Assembly: GCF_014644495.1 (NCBI RefSeq)
Contig: NZ_BMKU01000001.1
Span: forward strand, 609,779-673,778
Source: Pseudarthrobacter polychromogenes
GTDB lineage: Bacteria > Actinomycetota > Actinomycetes > Actinomycetales > Micrococcaceae
Direction of reading: 5' to 3'
Length of the DNA: 64,000 nt
The translations under genes and the position numbers were made by a program. Of the stretch, positions 42,246-50,359 are shown piece after piece. Below the pieces are notes generated by a model. That model saw only the letters and a program-made list of their open reading frames with translations, ran no database searches and was not told where the DNA came from. Numbering within the stretch: position 1 is the first letter of the stretch; every line of letters starts with the position of its first letter.

Positions 42246-44453
42246 ATGGTCATACCGGACGACGTGCTTACCGCCACCCAGGCGCGGTTCCAGGCCCGCA
42301 AGGGTCCGCGCGCGGGTACGGAGGAAAAGATCGCGGAGGCCCATACCCCGCAGGGAAGCATCCTCAACGTCGATTCGACCGAACGGGTGGAACTGCGCAG
42401 CCGGCGGGTCATGCGCCAGCCGATGGTGATGGACGCGCTCAAGGCGACGGCGGACACCTCACCGGCAGCGGACGGCCAGGTGTGGGACGAGCTGGTGCTG
42501 GAGCGGATTATCGGCGGGAACAACCTGCTGGGCATCGCTTTCCTGGAGTTGGGCACGTCGGTGGCACGCAGTGTGGGCAGGGTTATTGTCCGTGACCGGT
42601 TCCAGATCCGCTCCTTCGGCACGGGGTTCATGATCTCGCCGCGCCTGGCCCTGACGAACAACCACGTGCTGGCAGACGCCCAGTCTGCCCGCTTCTCCCG
42701 GCTGGAATTCAACTTCCAGAACGGCGTCAGCGGCCTTCCCCTCGCTGCATCGCAGTTTGACCTGGAGCCGGACACCTTCTTCCGGACGGACGCCGGACTG
42801 GATGTCACCGTGATAGCGGTTGCAGCGGCGTCACGTCCCGACGGGGCGGGTGCCTCGGTGCCGCTGGCCGGCTTCGGCTTCAACCGCACCTCCAAGGAGC
42901 AGGGCAAGATCCTGCTGGGCGAGTCCATCAACATCATCCAGCACCCGGAAGGCCAGGAGAAACAGCTCGCGCTTCAGCAGAACGAACTCATCGACCGCTT
43001 TGACCAGTTCCTGCACTATCACACGGACACATCGCCGGGCTCCTCCGGTTCACCGCTGTTCAACAACCAGTGGGAAGTCCTGGGCCTGCACCATTCCGGC
43101 GTCCCTGCCCGCAATGCGGCAGGAGAGATCCTGACCGTGGACGGGACCGTGTGGGACAGGACGCAGGATGAGCTGCGGATCCAATGGGTGGCAAACGAGG
43201 GGATCCGCATCAGCAGCATCCTGGCCTGGCTGGGTATGCAGGCCGACGGCATGACAACCGAAGAACGGGCCCTGGTGGAGGAAGCCCTCAACCCGCCTCC
43301 CTTGCCTGCTGATCCGCCGCACCCGGTGGAACTTCTGCACCCGGTGGAGGAAGGGCAGGCCCCGGCGCAGGTCCAACTGCCTCAACCCGTAAAGCAGCCA
43401 GCCGCCACTGCGGAGGGGTCCGTGTCCCTGACCATCCCCCTCCACATCACTGTCCGGCTCGGTGCGGTACAGGCGGCAAACGAACCGGACGCCCCGTCCG
43501 AAGACCGGACCGGCGACGCGGATCCGGGCGGCGGGGACGCGGTTGGCACGGGGACTGCGGTGGCCGATGAAGCCGTGGCGATAGACCCCGACTATTCGGG
43601 AAGGAAAGGATACGACCCCGTCTTCCTGGGTGTGCACGTTCCGTTGCCGGCCCTCACAGCCGAACAGCGCAGCGACGCAGCACAGAACCGGCGCGCGGCC
43701 CCTGGACGGGATCCAACGGTGCTGGATTACCACCACTTCAGCCTCGTCATGAACCGCAGGAGGAGGCTGGCCCTCTACACTGCCGTGAACGTCGATGGCA
43801 GCCTCAGCCAATCCCCGAAGCGGGAACGGGACAAGTGGTACTTCGACCCACGGCTGGACCGGTCCGAACAAATTGGCGGAGATCTTTACGCTGGCAATGA
43901 CTTCGACCGTGGGCACCTTGTCCGGCGGCTCGATCCGGTCTGGGGTCCGGACACCGTTGCACGGGCAGCGAACGATGACACCTTCCATTTCGCCAACTGC
44001 TGCCCCCAACATAAAAAGTTCAACCAGGGGGCATCGCTGTGGGCCGGCCTGGAAGACTACCTGCTGGACACCGCAAAGGCTGACAAGCTGCGGCTGTCGG
44101 TGTTCACGGGCCCGGTCTTCACCGACAGCGATCCGGAGTTCCAGGGAACCCGCATCCCGCTGGCGTTCTGGAAAATCCCCGTTTTTCAACGGGCGGACGG
44201 CACCCCTTCCGCCAGCGCCTACATGATCAGCCAGCATGAGCTGGTTGAGGACATGCTGAAGGAGGCCTTCACACCGGTTACCTTCCAGGTCCCTGTCCGC
44301 AGGATCAGCGAACTTACCGGACTGGACTTCGGCCATCTCTTTGGCTGGGACCCGATGAACAACGAGTTCGAGCCGCTCCCCCGGGCCCAGGAAGCACTGG
44401 CCACACCAACTCCCGCCCGTGAAATCCTTACCTTCGAGGAGCTTCAGCTCTAG
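42246..44453 (+). CDS. Trypsin-like protease fused to DNA/RNA non-specific endonuclease
   Basis: A 735-aa two-domain enzyme. Residues 90-330 are a chymotrypsin-fold protease with His140 (ALTNNHVLAD), Asp186 (GLDVTVIAV) and Ser267 (SPGSSGSPLF). Residues 345-445 are a Pro/Glu/Asp-rich linker. Residues 445-735 are a NUC/Serratia-type nuclease with the DRGH motif (His557) and Mg-binding Asn593 in FNQG; the His activates water to cleave DNA or RNA without sequence preference. No signal peptide is visible. The ATG at 42246 has AAGGAG upstream. Its neighbour subtilase may process it. Whether it is a defence, toxin or scavenging enzyme is unknown. Confidence 0.92.
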   Translation: MVIPDDVLTATQARFQARKGPRAGTEEKIAEAHTPQGSILNVDSTERVELRSRRVMRQPMVMDALKATADTSPAADGQVWDELVLERIIGGNNLLGIAFLELGTSVARSVGRVIVRDRFQIRSFGTGFMISPRLALTNNHVLADAQSARFSRLEFNFQNGVSGLPLAASQFDLEPDTFFRTDAGLDVTVIAVAAASRPDGAGASVPLAGFGFNRTSKEQGKILLGESINIIQHPEGQEKQLALQQNELIDRFDQFLHYHTDTSPGSSGSPLFNNQWEVLGLHHSGVPARNAAGEILTVDGTVWDRTQDELRIQWVANEGIRISSILAWLGMQADGMTTEERALVEEALNPPPLPADPPHPVELLHPVEEGQAPAQVQLPQPVKQPAATAEGSVSLTIPLHITVRLGAVQAANEPDAPSEDRTGDADPGGGDAVGTGTAVADEAVAIDPDYSGRKGYDPVFLGVHVPLPALTAEQRSDAAQNRRAAPGRDPTVLDYHHFSLVMNRRRRLALYTAVNVDGSLSQSPKRERDKWYFDPRLDRSEQIGGDLYAGNDFDRGHLVRRLDPVWGPDTVARAANDDTFHFANCCPQHKKFNQGASLWAGLEDYLLDTAKADKLRLSVFTGPVFTDSDPEFQGTRIPLAFWKIPVFQRADGTPSASAYMISQHELVEDMLKEAFTPVTFQVPVRRISELTGLDFGHLFGWDPMNNEFEPLPRAQEALATPTPAREILTFEELQL

Positions 44454-44500
44454 CGGCGCGGCTGCTCTGATACCGGTTTCCTCTGACGAACGGGAAGGAT

Positions 44501-45682
44501 ATGAAGGCAGTTGTTGTGGGCGCGGGCATTGCGGGCCTGGTGGCGGCCCGCCAGCTGGGTTCCGCGGGCTGGGACGTGGAGCTCATCGAGAAATCACCCG
44601 GCCCACGGCCCGACGGCTACATGATGGACTTCTTTGGGCCGGGGCTCGAGGCGGCGGAGCGGATCGGCCTTTACCCGCGCCTCGCAGCGGTGGCGTACCA
44701 GGTCGAGGCAGTCGACTACGTGGATGGAAAGGGACGCCGCACGTGCAGCCTCGATTACAACCAGTTTGCACGGCTTGCAGGCGGGAAAATCCTGAGCCTG
44801 CTCCGCCCTGACATGGAGCGCGCCGCGCTCGCCGCTCTCGACGACGTCGCCCGGGGCCGGGTGCGGATCAGCTACGGCGCGCAGGTTTCCCGGGTTTGGA
44901 GCGATCACGACGGCGTGCGGGTCACCCTCAAGGGCCTGCCGGACGCGCCCCTCGCCGGGGACCTCCTGGTGGGCGCCGATGGAATCCACTCAACGGTGCG
45001 TGCCCAGCTCTTCGGCCCCGAGGACGAATACCTGCGCCCTTTGGGAATGCGTGCGGCCGCGTTCACTGTGCCGGGGCCGCTCCTGGACGAACGGTTCAGG
45101 AACCGGTTCGTCCTCACGGACAGCATCGACAGGATGGCCGGGCTCTACAACCTCCGCACGGGCGAAGTGGCGGCTTTGTTGGCCTATCGGGACTCTACGG
45201 CCGCGGCGGTATGCCGGGGGTCCGGGGATGCGCGGGAGCGGCTGCAAGGGGAGTTCGCCGGACTCAGCGCCGCCGTCGACAGGGTGCTGGAGGCCTGCCC
45301 CGAGCACGTGTACGACGATGTCGTTGCCCAAATCATCCTGCCGGGCTGGCAGAAGGAGCGCACCATCCTCCTGGGGGATGCCTCCGGAGCCGTATCGCTC
45401 CTGGCAGGCCAGGGCGCCTCGTTGGCGATCGCCGGGGCAGCACTGTTGGGTGACTTCCTCGGACCAGTGGCTTCCGCTGACGGCATCAGACCTGCGCTCG
45501 CCGGGTTCGAGGAGCGATGGAAACCCGTTGTTGAAGAGGCGCAGGCAGCCGGGCGGCGCGCTGCCTCGTCCTTCCTGCCTCGAAGCAAAGCCCAGCGCCT
45601 GCTGCGTCGGTGGGTCATACGGGCCTCCCGCGTGCCGGGAATCGACCGGGCCGTGGCACGAAGAATCGTTGGCAGCCACTGA
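44501..45682 (+). CDS. FAD-dependent monooxygenase (PHBH-fold)
   Basis: A 393-aa flavoprotein. VVVGAGIAGLVAARQLGSAG is the FAD-binding Rossmann loop, PDGYMMDFFGPG the substrate-side entry, LLVGADGIHSTVRAQL the conserved DG motif, and LLGDASGAVSLLAGQGASL the second FAD-binding GD motif. Such enzymes hydroxylate aromatic or polyketide-like substrates with NAD(P)H and O2, or inactivate antibiotics such as tetracyclines in the TetX branch. No pathway partner is adjacent, so the substrate is open. GGAAGG precedes the ATG at 44501. It is 47 bp after the nuclease fusion and could share its transcript. Confidence 0.92.
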   Translation: MKAVVVGAGIAGLVAARQLGSAGWDVELIEKSPGPRPDGYMMDFFGPGLEAAERIGLYPRLAAVAYQVEAVDYVDGKGRRTCSLDYNQFARLAGGKILSLLRPDMERAALAALDDVARGRVRISYGAQVSRVWSDHDGVRVTLKGLPDAPLAGDLLVGADGIHSTVRAQLFGPEDEYLRPLGMRAAAFTVPGPLLDERFRNRFVLTDSIDRMAGLYNLRTGEVAALLAYRDSTAAAVCRGSGDARERLQGEFAGLSAAVDRVLEACPEHVYDDVVAQIILPGWQKERTILLGDASGAVSLLAGQGASLAIAGAALLGDFLGPVASADGIRPALAGFEERWKPVVEEAQAAGRRAASSFLPRSKAQRLLRRWVIRASRVPGIDRAVARRIVGSH

Positions 45683-45740
45683 CCTGCCGAGGCTCGCCCG
45701 CAGTGAGCTCGTCCCATGGGAAGGCAGGCACACCAGGGAT

Positions 45741-46463
45741 CTAGCGGCAGCCGTCAAGAATGCTGACCATCACGTCGTGTTCGGCTTGTGTGACCCAGAG
45801 TTTGTACGTGGCCTTGACGGCAGTTTGGCGTGCCACGTATTGGCATCGGAAGGCCTTGTTCGGAGGCAGCCACGTGGCGGCGTCCTTGTCGCCCTTGGCG
45901 CTGTTAGTTGGCCCGTCGGCAGCCATGAGGTTCAGCGGGTCGTTGGCGAGTTCCTTGCGCTGGCCGGCGCTGAGCTGCTGCGCACCCTTCTGCCAGGCGT
46001 CGCTGAGCGGGACGATGTGATCGATCTGCACGTCGGAGCTGGTGTCCTGGCCGCGGGTGAACTTGATGGTCGCGCCGGTGTACATATCGGCCAGGGTGCC
46101 GGCGGTGACCACGCAGTTGTTGGTGCCGGGCTTGAACGTTTCGTTGGTCAGATCCCGGGCAAGAATGTCATTGCGGGTGTCGCAGCCGTTGCGGTCGACG
46201 TCAGCCCAGGCTGGCCCGAACTCGTCCCGGCTGTAGCCCGTCTTAGGGGCCCGGCCCTTCACCGGGATGCCCTGCAGCTGCTCAAAGGCGTGGGCAACAT
46301 CAACAGCAAGGGACGGGTCCGCCCGCACTGGCGCCTCCGCTGCACTGCCTTGAGCAGATTCAAGAACTTCAAGGGCGCTGGCTGCAGCGTCACAACCGGC
46401 GAGTGAGCCTGCCAGCAGTAGGGAGGCTGAGAGGGTTAGGGTCTGGGCGGCGAAGCGGATGAT
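45741..46463 (-). CDS. HNH (DUF1524-like) nuclease lipoprotein without a canonical start codon
   Basis: The recognisable protein contains QIDHIVPLSDAWQKGAQ, a DHIVPL HNH motif of the GmrSD C-terminal/DUF1524 type, and NDPLNLMA, with four cysteines that may pair outside the cell. The frame continues upstream through a perfect lipoprotein signal ending LLLAGSLAGC, but no ATG, GTG or TTG lies between that signal and an in-frame TAG. An ATC at 46463, eight bases after AAGGA, sits exactly where a start is expected. The annotated protein is then 240 aa. The GTG at 46328 gives a 195-aa cytosolic version. Secreted DNase-like activity is inferred. Confidence 0.8.
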   Translation of the reverse strand: MIRFAAQTLTLSASLLLAGSLAGCDAAASALEVLESAQGSAAEAPVRADPSLAVDVAHAFEQLQGIPVKGRAPKTGYSRDEFGPAWADVDRNGCDTRNDILARDLTNETFKPGTNNCVVTAGTLADMYTGATIKFTRGQDTSSDVQIDHIVPLSDAWQKGAQQLSAGQRKELANDPLNLMAADGPTNSAKGDKDAATWLPPNKAFRCQYVARQTAVKATYKLWVTQAEHDVMVSILDGCR

Positions 46464-46676
46464 GTGAACGGTCCTTCTGTTGCAGCGGGCTGTTCCACGC
46501 TAGCTCCGACCACCGCCGGCCGCCGGGAGGCATGTCCGTGGTGCCAGCCACACGTCGCGCACCTGGAAACAGCGGCCGAGCCGTGTGATGAATCCAAGTC
46601 CACCACGGCGGTTTCAATTGACGCTTGACGAAGCAGCCTGCTGGCAGCCCCAGCACCCAAGCAAGGCACCCTCACC

Positions 46677-46696
46677 TCACACGAGTTAGGTATGCT
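46677..46696 (+). promoter_or_regulatory. Operator-like site and -10 box upstream of lacI-type gene 1
   Basis: TCACACGAGTTA at 46677-46688 matches the perfect operator TAACACGTGTTA of the sugar operon at 10 of 12 bases. TATGCT at 46691-46696 is a plausible -10 box. Together they suggest weak autoregulation of this regulator. Confidence 0.6.
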
Positions 46697-46720
46697 AGGC
46701 CGAAAAGCAAGGGGGCCGGT

Positions 46721-47764
46721 ATGGTCAAACGTAAAGCGACGGCATTGGACGTTGCACGGCGGGCGGGAGTGTCCCGCAGCGCGGTATCACTGGTGCTCAA
46801 CGGCAGGGCAACCGGCAACGTCACCGCAGAACGCCAGGAGCGCGTGCTCCGCGCCGCGGCAGAGCTGGACTACACGCCCAATTCGGTTGCCGTCAGCCTG
46901 CGCAACCAGCAAACGTCAACGATCGGCATCATTACGGATGACATCGTCACCAGCCCCTTCGCAGGCCGGCTGATCAGCGGCGCGTCCCGCACGGCCTTGG
47001 CCCGCGGGTACATGGTCCTGGTGGTCGACACAGAACATGACAAGGCCCGCGAGAGCTCCGCGGCGCAGCAGCTCGTCCACCGGCAGGTGGACGGAATCAT
47101 GTATGCCGCCGGCAGCCTGCGCGAAATTACCGCCCCGCCGTCGATGCTGACCTTGCCGGCCATTCTGGCCAATTGCACCGATGCGGCCTCCGGGCTCCAG
47201 TCGGTCATACCGGCAGAGGTCGAAGGTGGGCGCGCCGCGGCACAGCTTCTGATTGACCTGGGCCACCGCCGCATCGCGCTGCTGACCGGAACCCTTAGCT
47301 CCCCTGCCGCCCCGCAGCGCGAACAGGGTTACCGCGAGGCGATGGAAGCAGCAGGGCTGGGCCGTGAACAACAGCACGTCCACGCGACCGGATGGGACAT
47401 TGATGAGGGCTACCGGGCCGCTTCCTCCGTGCTGGGCGGCAGCAACCGGCCGACGGCGATCGTCTGCTCGAACGACAGGGTAGCCACCGGAGTACTGCTG
47501 TACGCGGCCGCCGCGGGACTGCGCGTACCGCAGGATCTGTCCGTGGTCGGCTACGACGACCAGCAGAACCTGGCCGCGAACCTTGTTCCCGCGCTGACCA
47601 CGGTGGCGCTTCCGCACGCCGAAATTGGAGCGGCGGCCATGTCCATGCTGCTGGATGCGGTGGAGGGAAAAACTACGGCCACGGAGGACACGGAAGAGGG
47701 AACGATCCACGTGCCCTGCCGGATTATTCCGAGGGCTTCCACCGCCGCCGTCCCGGCCGGCTAA
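46721..47764 (+). CDS. LacI family transcriptional regulator of beta-fructoside locus 1
   Basis: A 347-aa LacI/GalR protein. The helix-turn-helix and hinge are ALDVARRAGVSRSAVSLVLN near residues 7-26, followed by a periplasmic-binding-like sensor domain with the usual DLGHRRIALLTG and VVGYDDQQ segments. The ATG at 46721 has AAGGGGG upstream; a longer reading from 46625 is dismissed because family sequence begins here. It lies directly before an operon for a sugar ABC importer, GH32 and PfkB kinase whose promoter contains two copies of a LacI-type palindrome. It should repress that operon in the absence of a fructoside or phosphorylated inducer. Confidence 0.92.
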   Translation: MVKRKATALDVARRAGVSRSAVSLVLNGRATGNVTAERQERVLRAAAELDYTPNSVAVSLRNQQTSTIGIITDDIVTSPFAGRLISGASRTALARGYMVLVVDTEHDKARESSAAQQLVHRQVDGIMYAAGSLREITAPPSMLTLPAILANCTDAASGLQSVIPAEVEGGRAAAQLLIDLGHRRIALLTGTLSSPAAPQREQGYREAMEAAGLGREQQHVHATGWDIDEGYRAASSVLGGSNRPTAIVCSNDRVATGVLLYAAAAGLRVPQDLSVVGYDDQQNLAANLVPALTTVALPHAEIGAAAMSMLLDAVEGKTTATEDTEEGTIHVPCRIIPRASTAAVPAG

Positions 47765-47906
47765 GCAGCCGGATGCTTTCACAGCTGCTGCACTGCTGAG
47801 CCCCCAAGGGACAGCCACCGCCAGCGCCCGCCTGTGTACTTTCCCCACACGGCCAGTCCGTCCTGCACGTTCCGAATGACGCAGCACAAGCAGCATCGAA
47901 AATCAC

Positions 47907-47951
47907 TTGACACGTGTTAGGTCAGGTATTTACCCTACTTAACACGTGTTA
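47907..47951 (+). promoter_or_regulatory. Promoter and twin operators of beta-fructoside operon 1
   Basis: TTGACA (47907-47912) and TACCCT (47931-47936) are 18 bp apart. TGACACGTGTTA (47908-47919) overlaps the -35, and the perfect palindrome TAACACGTGTTA (47940-47951) covers the transcription start and runs up to the ribosome binding site. The 32-bp spacing is three helical turns, suiting cooperative repression by the LacI protein encoded upstream. Confidence 0.85.
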
Positions 47952-47964
47952 GGAGGAGCCGACA

Positions 47965-49425
47965 ATGACGTCTGAGAAGACACCGGGGCAACCAGCCCCC
48001 TCATATGCACCGCGGCCCGGCAGCGGAATGTCACAACTCACGCGGCGTTCCATGCTCGGCCTTACCGGACTGGCCGTGGCGGGAGCTACCGTAGGAGCCT
48101 GGCCGCGCCTGACCGGGACCGACATTCCCGGCCGTGGCAGCAAGGCCCTGAACATCGCCATCCTTGGAACCGCAGCGGACGCCGCGGCCCGCCAGGGCCT
48201 GGTTCAGGCCTTTACCGCCGCCCATCCGGATATCCCGGTGCAGGTGCAGGCCATCCAGGGCGCCGACTGGAAGGACTTCTTTTCAAAAATCCTCACCATG
48301 GTGGCGGCCGGCACGCCGCCGGACGTCGTCTACGTGGCCACGGAGGGCGCCCAGCTTTTCGCTGACAAGCTCGCAGAACCACTGGATGAATATGTCCGCC
48401 GGGACGCAGCCGACATGGGCGACTACTTCGATGACGTTCATCCGAGCCTGCTGGAAGCCTTCATGTACCAGGGAAGCCTTTACCAGCTTCCGCTGGACTG
48501 GAACGCGGCGAACATGTATTTGAATACCACCACCTTTGCCCAGGCCGGCCTTGACCGCCCCAAGGACGACTGGACGCAGGATGACTTCAGCGCCACCCTC
48601 CGCGCCCTGCGGAAGGCACGCCCGGCCGACTTCACCCCGTACTACTGGACCAACCGGCTCTTCGGCGGTGTTGTGCCATGGCTGTACGCCAATGACACCA
48701 GCTTCCTGACTGAGAGCAAGGCTTCCGGCGGCGACTGGCTGTGGGACCGCTTTTATCCGAACGATCCTGCCCGGGCAACGCGCGGCGGCGGGTACCAATG
48801 GCTGGCTCCCAACGCCGAGGACGCGCGGGTTGTGGAGACCTTTGACTACCTGCGCGAACTTGTTGCCGAAGGACTGGGCGTGCGGCCTGAATCCGGCGGC
48901 GGCAACGCCCTGGTGGGCTTGTTCGCGAACAACCGCATCGGCACCACGCCGGCGGGGGGCTACTGGGCGCAGGGCCTGCATGAGGCCGGCATGACGGCCG
49001 ACCAGTTCGATGTGCAGTTCTTCCCCCGCTGGCGGACGCAGCGGCACCAGTTCGGTGCTGCCGGCTATGCGATCATGCGCACGGCGAAGGACAAGGACGC
49101 AGCCTGGGAATGGGTGAAGTTCTGCTCCAGCCGCGAAGCGATGCAGTTGGCCATTCCCAAACCGAACACCACTCCCACCCGCCGTTCGATGGTGAACGAG
49201 TCCTTTTATGCTGCCACCGGGCCCCGGCACTGGAAGGTCTTCTACGACACCCTGGACAGGTTCCCTACCTCAGGTCCGATCCCCGCGCCGCCGCAGCAGG
49301 CCGCCGTGGAAACTGCCCTGATGAAAAACGTTTCCGCCGCTGTCAGCGGCAGCTCCGCCGGCGTACGGTCAGCGATGGGCACCCTGCAGCGTGATCTCGA
49401 ACTGGCCCTCAGGAGGAACGCATGA
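47965..49425 (+). CDS. Sugar ABC transporter substrate-binding protein (CUT1 type)
   Basis: A 486-aa extracellular solute-binding protein of family 1. The N-terminus has a twin-arginine signal, LTRRSMLGLTGLAVAGA (Arg27-Arg28), so it may be exported folded by Tat. The mature part has typical segments such as TPPDVVYVATEGAQLFADKL and, near the end, the helix that holds sugars in the cleft. With the following permeases it imports oligosaccharides. AGGAGG precedes the ATG at 47965 and overlaps the operator. Its stop overlaps the next gene by four bases. Confidence 0.92.
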   Translation: MTSEKTPGQPAPSYAPRPGSGMSQLTRRSMLGLTGLAVAGATVGAWPRLTGTDIPGRGSKALNIAILGTAADAAARQGLVQAFTAAHPDIPVQVQAIQGADWKDFFSKILTMVAAGTPPDVVYVATEGAQLFADKLAEPLDEYVRRDAADMGDYFDDVHPSLLEAFMYQGSLYQLPLDWNAANMYLNTTTFAQAGLDRPKDDWTQDDFSATLRALRKARPADFTPYYWTNRLFGGVVPWLYANDTSFLTESKASGGDWLWDRFYPNDPARATRGGGYQWLAPNAEDARVVETFDYLRELVAEGLGVRPESGGGNALVGLFANNRIGTTPAGGYWAQGLHEAGMTADQFDVQFFPRWRTQRHQFGAAGYAIMRTAKDKDAAWEWVKFCSSREAMQLAIPKPNTTPTRRSMVNESFYAATGPRHWKVFYDTLDRFPTSGPIPAPPQQAAVETALMKNVSAAVSGSSAGVRSAMGTLQRDLELALRRNA

Positions 49426-50351
49426 CCACCACTTCCGCCGCCCCGCGCCACACCGTAAAGCCACCGGCAGCGCGCCGCTCGTTCGTCGAGCGGTGGCTGG
49501 CAATGATTTTCCTGGCCCCCACACTGCTGGGGATGGCCCTGTTCACTTTCCTGCCGATCATCGGCTCGCTGGTCCTGGCCTTCTTCCGCTGGGACATCAT
49601 CTCAGCACCCCAGTTCGTCGGTTTCGCCAACTTCGCCTCCCTGGCACAGGACCCCACCGTCCGCGTGTCCTTCCTGAACACCATCGTGTTCGTGGTCGTC
49701 GCAGTAACCCTTCAACTCGGCATCGCACTGACCCTGGCTTCGATGCTCCAGGCCAGGATGCCGTCCTGGCTCAGGGTCTTCCTCCGTTCCACCTTCTTCT
49801 TTCCCCTGGTGCTGTCCGCCGCATCGGTGTCCATCTTCATGCGGTACATGTTCAACGAACAGTTCGGCGTGGTGAACTGGCTCCTGTCGCTCATCGGCAT
49901 TCCCGCAGTCCCGTGGCTGACCAGTCCCGTGGCCTCTGCCGCCGTCGTTGTCCTGGTTTACGTCTGGCAGAACTTCGGGTTCTCCTTCCTCCTGTTCCTC
50001 GGCGCCCTGAGCAACATTCCGAAAGAACTGCACGAGGCAGCGAACCTGGACGGTGCCACGGGCTGGAAACAGTTCAGCAACGTCACCCTTCCACTGATCA
50101 GCCCCACTGTGCTGGTCGCTTCCGTCATGGCGATCATCAGTGCCCTGCAGGTCTTCGACCAGCCGTACGTCCTGACCAACGGCGGACCAGGGGATTCCAC
50201 CCGCACCGCCGTCATGGTGATCTTCGAATCCGCCTTCCAGCAACTGGAATTCGGCGAAGCCTCGGCCATCGGTCTGGTCCTGACCGTGCTGATCCTTGCC
50301 GTCACCGCCCTGCAATTCCGCCTCAGCCGCCGCTTCGTCTTCTACCAGTGA
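49422..50351 (+). CDS. Sugar ABC transporter permease (MalF/UgpA-like)
   Basis: A 309-aa inner membrane protein with six predicted helices. The EAA coupling loop, which contacts the ATPase, reads ELHEAANLDGATGWKQF. ATGA overlap with the binding-protein gene indicates translational coupling. The N-terminal extension is short, as in CUT1 permeases of sucrose or fructo-oligosaccharide systems. Its partner permease begins eight bases downstream of its stop. Confidence 0.94.
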   Translation: MTTTSAAPRHTVKPPAARRSFVERWLAMIFLAPTLLGMALFTFLPIIGSLVLAFFRWDIISAPQFVGFANFASLAQDPTVRVSFLNTIVFVVVAVTLQLGIALTLASMLQARMPSWLRVFLRSTFFFPLVLSAASVSIFMRYMFNEQFGVVNWLLSLIGIPAVPWLTSPVASAAVVVLVYVWQNFGFSFLLFLGALSNIPKELHEAANLDGATGWKQFSNVTLPLISPTVLVASVMAIISALQVFDQPYVLTNGGPGDSTRTAVMVIFESAFQQLEFGEASAIGLVLTVLILAVTALQFRLSRRFVFYQ

Positions 50352-50359
50352 GGTCCCCT

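Noticed and set aside
47907..47951. CACGTG palindromes considered as a bHLH/E-box-like or CRP site
   Set aside because: The palindrome has a LacI-type central CG, and a LacI gene lies adjacent with a similar site over its own promoter.
49391..50359. Reading the second sugar permease as a 626-residue protein from 49391
   Set aside because: The upstream 320 residues are out of frame with the first permease and Arg/Pro-rich. A GAGG and ATG at 50360 start the true MalG-type protein.
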